NCBI GenBank assembly: GCA_022575985.1
Contig: JAKSXM010000142.1
Coordinates: 186,001-250,000, forward strand
Direction: 5' to 3'
Source: Anagrus nilaparvatae
Taxonomy: Eukaryota; Arthropoda; Insecta; Hymenoptera; Mymaridae
Length of the DNA: 64,000 nt
A program made the translations under genes and the position numbers. This document shows positions 59,743-64,000 of the stretch, one piece after another (the first letter of the stretch is position 1; the number at the start of each line of letters is the position of its first letter). Under the pieces are notes generated by a model. The model was not told the DNA's origin. It did no database searches and saw only the letters and a list, made by a program, of their open reading frames with translations.

Positions 59743-62700
59743 TTAAGGATTAACAGCACACATTGGTAGAGTACTAGACATTGAATCAATTCTCATTGAA
59801 TCTATTTTTGCTACAATTTTAAGAGCAGGACCTAATTTGATACTCATAGCTGACATTAAATGATCTTCTTTCAATAACATTAGAGCTTGTCCATCAATTT
59901 CTTGAATAGCAAAATCTTCAGCATATTCTGAACAACCTGGTAAATTGCGGATAAATTGACAAACTTCATTTACCTTAAAAAGAAGATAATTTTCACATTT
60001 TTAAAATTATAATATATTTTGCATTTACAATATATTACGTGTTTCAAACTTACAGTCCATTTTACTGGATTCTTTGGTAATGATTCATCAATTATAATAT
60101 TACTGATATTGTGATCAATTAAAGGTGTATTATCTCCATTCTTTTTCAAATCATTTTCATTTTTAGAAGCTACATCCATTTCAGTCCACTGTTTTTCACC
60201 AATTTCTTTGATTTCTTTCTTTTTACTAAAAATAAAAATATAATATATTTTTTTTTTTAATTAAACAATGAAAAATAAAATTTTAAATAATAAAACTTAC
60301 GATTTGGCACAAGCTGAAGAACAGAATTTTTTGTCTTTCTTGAGTTTAACATTTTGTTCATCTAAAATATTACCACAAGCTTCACATTTTCCAAGAAGTG
60401 GGTTGTGATCGCCGTCGTTAGAATAATTATTTGAATATTTTTTTCCTGATTAAAATAAATTGTATTTTATTAAAAATAATCATATACTTAAAAAAAAAAA
60501 AAAAAGAAATAAATGTAAAAAAAATTTTTACTTTTACTAGGAGGATCTTCGTGATTTTCTTTATCCGCGATATTATTTTTAAGATTATTAGCTTCTTGTT
60601 GAGTAATATTCCCATTTATCATTGAACGATTAACAGCAAATGGCTCTGAAGCTATTTATAATAAGAATAAAATGTTTTTTAAAAGTAATTAATAAAAAGC
60701 AAATATAAGATCAAGTTATTAATATAAAAATTTACCTTCTTGTATTACAAAGCCTTCAATTACATGAGTCAAAACTTGAGGTTTTACCATTGCTTTTGGG
60801 GGCATTTGTTTACTATTTATTGCTGTTGGCATTGAATCTAAGGCAGCTTCTTCACCTATACTTCCGTTTGGGATTGAATTAACAGCATTTGCTAAATTTA
60901 TTAAAGGATTATTTTTTTCATCAGGCTTTGTCGAACAAAATTCATTTTCTGCTTTTGACATATTTCTCTGCTCTGCTTCAGCTGTAATGATAAATAAAGT
61001 AAATTAAAAAATGTCTATAAATAGATCAATAATGTCTAAAATTTAAATTCTTAATACAATTATTTTCTCCATTTGAGGTTGCTGAATCTTCTGATTTTGC
61101 ATCCTTTTTAGCTGGTGTAGTCTTTGAAGTATCTTCATTGGAAACAATCATTGGAGTTGAAGGTGGAGGTGGCATTATAGGACATTCTATTTGATTATTT
61201 CTATCTGGAGAATTAACTAATAATGGCATACTTGGTGCTTCTCCTGGAGGCTGCATTTGTGCTGCAGCATGCATGTGTTGAGCAGCTTGAATTTGATCAG
61301 GTGAATGTTGATTTACAATAGGGAGAGCTTGTAAAGAATGGGGTCCACCAACTATTTGATTTCCTAATAAAGCTGGATTGAGAGGATTTATAGAAACAAC
61401 GGGCATAATAGGCCTTTCTCCACTTAAAACTACATTTTGTGGTGGCTGGCCTTGCTGTTGTACAGTCATTCCTGTAAATCATATAATAGTTCATTTATCA
61501 TTTATTCCTTTGACATTTAAAATTTATTCAACAAAAGTTTAATAGTATAATTAAAAAACAATTACCCATTATTGGTTTTGGCTGTATCTGTTGTTGTCCA
61601 GCTTGGGCCTGTTGATATTGTTGTTGAAGTTGCTGTTGCTGCTGATGCATTTGAATTAAAACCTGCTGAAACTGTTGTTGTTGTAAAACTTGTTGCTGAA
61701 CCTGCTGCTGCATTTGCTGTTGTTGCTGCTGTTGCTGTTGCTGTTGAGGGGATTGCATTACTGTTTTATTTTGTGTTTGGAAATTTTGTTTTTCAACAAC
61801 AGTAGTTGTCATGGGTGAACCAGATGGTTGTGCAGAAGGAGCAATTGATGTATTGGTAGTGATTAATACCTTATTACCATTATTGATGCTGTGGCTTACT
61901 ACAGGTTGTTGTTGCATTATCATTGTTGGCTGAACTCCACTTGCTTTATTTTGATTATTTCCCACTCCAGGCTTAGCTCCAATAGTATTTGGTCCTGGGC
62001 TTGTGCGCACCACTGGTTTTCCTCTTCCTTTACCAGTACCACTACCAGCTTTGGTCTAAGTTAATATTAATTAAAATAACTTTGTTAATTTAATAATTCT
62101 CATCAAAAAAATTGATATTTAATAAATTAATTTGAAAGCATAATTACATTTGTTTGAACACCTTGATTGGTCTGAGTTGAGACAGAACTTGCTAGTGCTG
62201 GCCTCATATTATTTTGCTGCAATGAAGGAAGAATGCTTAAAGGTCTTTGACCAGTAACACCTTGTTTATTTGCTTGTTGTTGCTGCTGGATATTCATAAC
62301 CCTTGGTTTACCACCACTAGTAGTTATTTGTTGAACTCCCTGAATTTGTTGTTGTGCTGCTATTGCTAGTATAAAAAAAAAAATTATATTAAAACTTAAA
62401 ACAAATAAAAAAAATTTGAGTTGATTTTGATTTCTTACCATTATGGGCTTGAATTGGTTGTGGGGATTGTTGTATAAACATTTCAGGTTGTGTAGGGTCT
62501 CTAATAAATATTTGATTCGGGGCTGTTATTAAGGTTGGTGGTTGCAGACCAGCCGCCCAGATTCCTTGTGTTGTAAATTGCCAAGGAGCAAATTGCATAC
62601 CTGCTGTTCTTTGGCCTGATGGAGCACCTGTTGTGCATGCTGTATACTATAAATTTAATAATTTTAGTTTTGAAAAAAATTGCAGATTTAAAAAATATTC

Positions 62701-64000
62701 TTTTTACTTAATTATTGTTTTATTAACAAAAAGTTATTTAATTTATTAATATTAGATACAACATTAAAGGTTTTAAGAGCATTTATAAAGGAGTCACATA
62801 CACAGCCACCATTTATTAAATAAATTAAATTTTGAATTTAGGGTCTTTGCATATGTAAGCTGCATATATTTGGGTAATAATGTAGAAATCTTAATTTAAC
62901 TAAAAATCCTGTCTGAATAAAAATGAAACGAAAAAAAAAAAAAAACTAATAAATTACTTTTTGAACTTGATCCGGTTTACTGCTATTTTGTTGCTGCTGT
63001 TGTTGAATTGATGCTTGATGTTGTGATCCAAGAACTTCAAGTGGTCCAAAAACTAATGTTTGCCCACCTTGATTAGCAGAAGTAGGAACTGGTATATAGC
63101 CTGTTGGAAAACCTTGTACTTTAGATCCACCAGCTGAAGTATGGTTACCACCAGGTCCAGCAGTTGATGCAGTTGTTAACATATGTGGTGCTAATTGTGC
63201 TGTTGATTGAAATGTCTTTCCAGCAATATTGTTGAATTGAACCTATTGGAGCCAAATTGACTGTAGTAATCTTAAAGACTCTGCTTTTTTTTCTTTAAAT
63301 CTTATATCAATGTAGGCCTGTCTATTTTTATATTTTTTATCCTTTATTCTTATAGTTTAATTTAGAAATTTGAAACAATAAGTACTGAATAAAAATTTAA
63401 AAATAAAATAAAATTATAAAATAAATGAGAATCCAAGGAGAGCTACTTAAATCATGTTTATAATAGGAGTATACAGAAACAATACAAGAAAGAATGAAAT
63501 TTTTTTTTAATTTTGTGAGGACTAATTAATAGGAAGAATATATAGATTTATCTAGTCTTTGTTAAGCATGTAATGACCCTTTAGATAAAATTGAAGTCAA
63601 GTTGTATATAAATATATATATTTATACATATATATATATCATTGAAATACATCAAACAGTGGCTGCATATGTAAATTCTAATAAAATATTTAATTTACAA
63701 AAAAAAAAAAGAAGACAAATTGCTCTATTACTGCATAGATTGACTATTTTACCACAATTCAAGTGTATTATACAATAAGCTGCTAAGAGAATGTTATAGA
63801 TATAAAGTTATATTAAAACCTCTTTTGAAAAATTTTCATGCTGAATTATTACCTGAATAGGTGAAGGATTTAAGCCTCCTGGATGAATTGCTAAATTACT
63901 TGGCATAATTAATGGAGTTCCTTGTGCATTATATAATTGTTGTAAATGATATTGATTTTGCATTGGTTGTTGAATTACTTGTACAGCTTGTGGATGTGCT
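59743..64000 (-). CDS. ph: polyhomeotic (PRC1 subunit), 5' part beyond window
   Basis: Minus-strand exons 63853-64000 (partial), 62958-63242, 62439-62646, 62148-62365, 61566-62055, 61058-61471, 60736-60981, 60532-60651 (or from 60538), 60301-60445, 60054-60225 and 59743-59973 join in phase to the stop at 59745-59743. Polyhomeotic is a core subunit of Polycomb repressive complex 1, acting in the nucleus on repressed developmental genes. The order is typical: long Gln-rich part; HD1 (PKAMVKPQVLTHVIEGFVIQ); FCS zinc finger (CEACGN...KKFCSSACAKS, C-x2-C and C-x3-C); and a C-terminal SAM domain (VCQFIRNLPGCSEYAEDFA...GQALMLLKEDHLM) that polymerises. The protein ends soon after SAM, as in the family. 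About 890 residues are visible; the N-terminus lies to the right. Confidence 0.95.
61617..61752 (-). repeat. CAG/CAA tract coding poly-glutamine in polyhomeotic
   Basis: A run of eleven Gln codons followed by interrupted Gln blocks (QQQM, QQQV, QQQVLQQQQF, MHQQQQQLQQQYQQ). Mixed CAG and CAA codons are used, which limits slippage. Length is likely to vary between alleles. Confidence 0.85.

Overview
The window is AT-rich eukaryotic DNA with split genes, GT-AG introns and many small non-autonomous repeats. The gene set (PEN-2, an SLC37 sugar-phosphate exchanger, polyhomeotic) points to an insect, most likely a holometabolous one such as a hymenopteran; the species cannot be fixed from sequence alone. 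No prokaryotic or viral gene set was recognised.

Layout. 0-5 kb: a probable first exon of an unidentified gene (minus), a shared upstream region, the gamma-secretase subunit PEN-2 (plus, 3 exons) and, tail to tail with it, an SLC37A1/2-type exchanger (minus, 9 exons rebuilt in frame, 537 codons). 5-11 kb: an F-box/leucine-rich-repeat gene whose frame is broken, lying between two copies of a ~330 bp duplication, followed by two CACTG MITEs and a tandem array with a 95 bp higher-order period. 11-15.6 kb: a ten-exon Q/N-rich gene (828 codons) with a PAM2-like motif and no recognised family; three of its introns carry repeat elements. 16-36 kb: a gene-poor tract full of fold-back elements, tandem arrays and MITEs. 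Its most striking feature is an almost perfect ~1.7 kb palindrome at 32.5-34.2 kb. 36-55.9 kb: an eight-exon C2H2 zinc-finger/AT-hook gene (1039 codons) with a 15.15 kb intron that holds a truncated pogo/Tigger transposon, two MITEs and large inverted repeats. 58.2 kb: a small one-exon membrane protein. 59.7-64 kb: the 3' part of polyhomeotic (minus; HD1, FCS zinc finger, SAM), running off the right edge.

Functionally the conserved genes are unrelated housekeeping or chromatin genes; there is no operon-like logic. The novelty lies in the repeats. A set of fold-back elements is built from ~130 bp modules that share a GGGTCGCTGATTACGAATTT-like motif, and the giant palindrome carries several modules per arm. 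It could give a long double-stranded transcript, but that is inference. All exon joins were read by eye from splice consensus and frame continuity; no transcript data were available.
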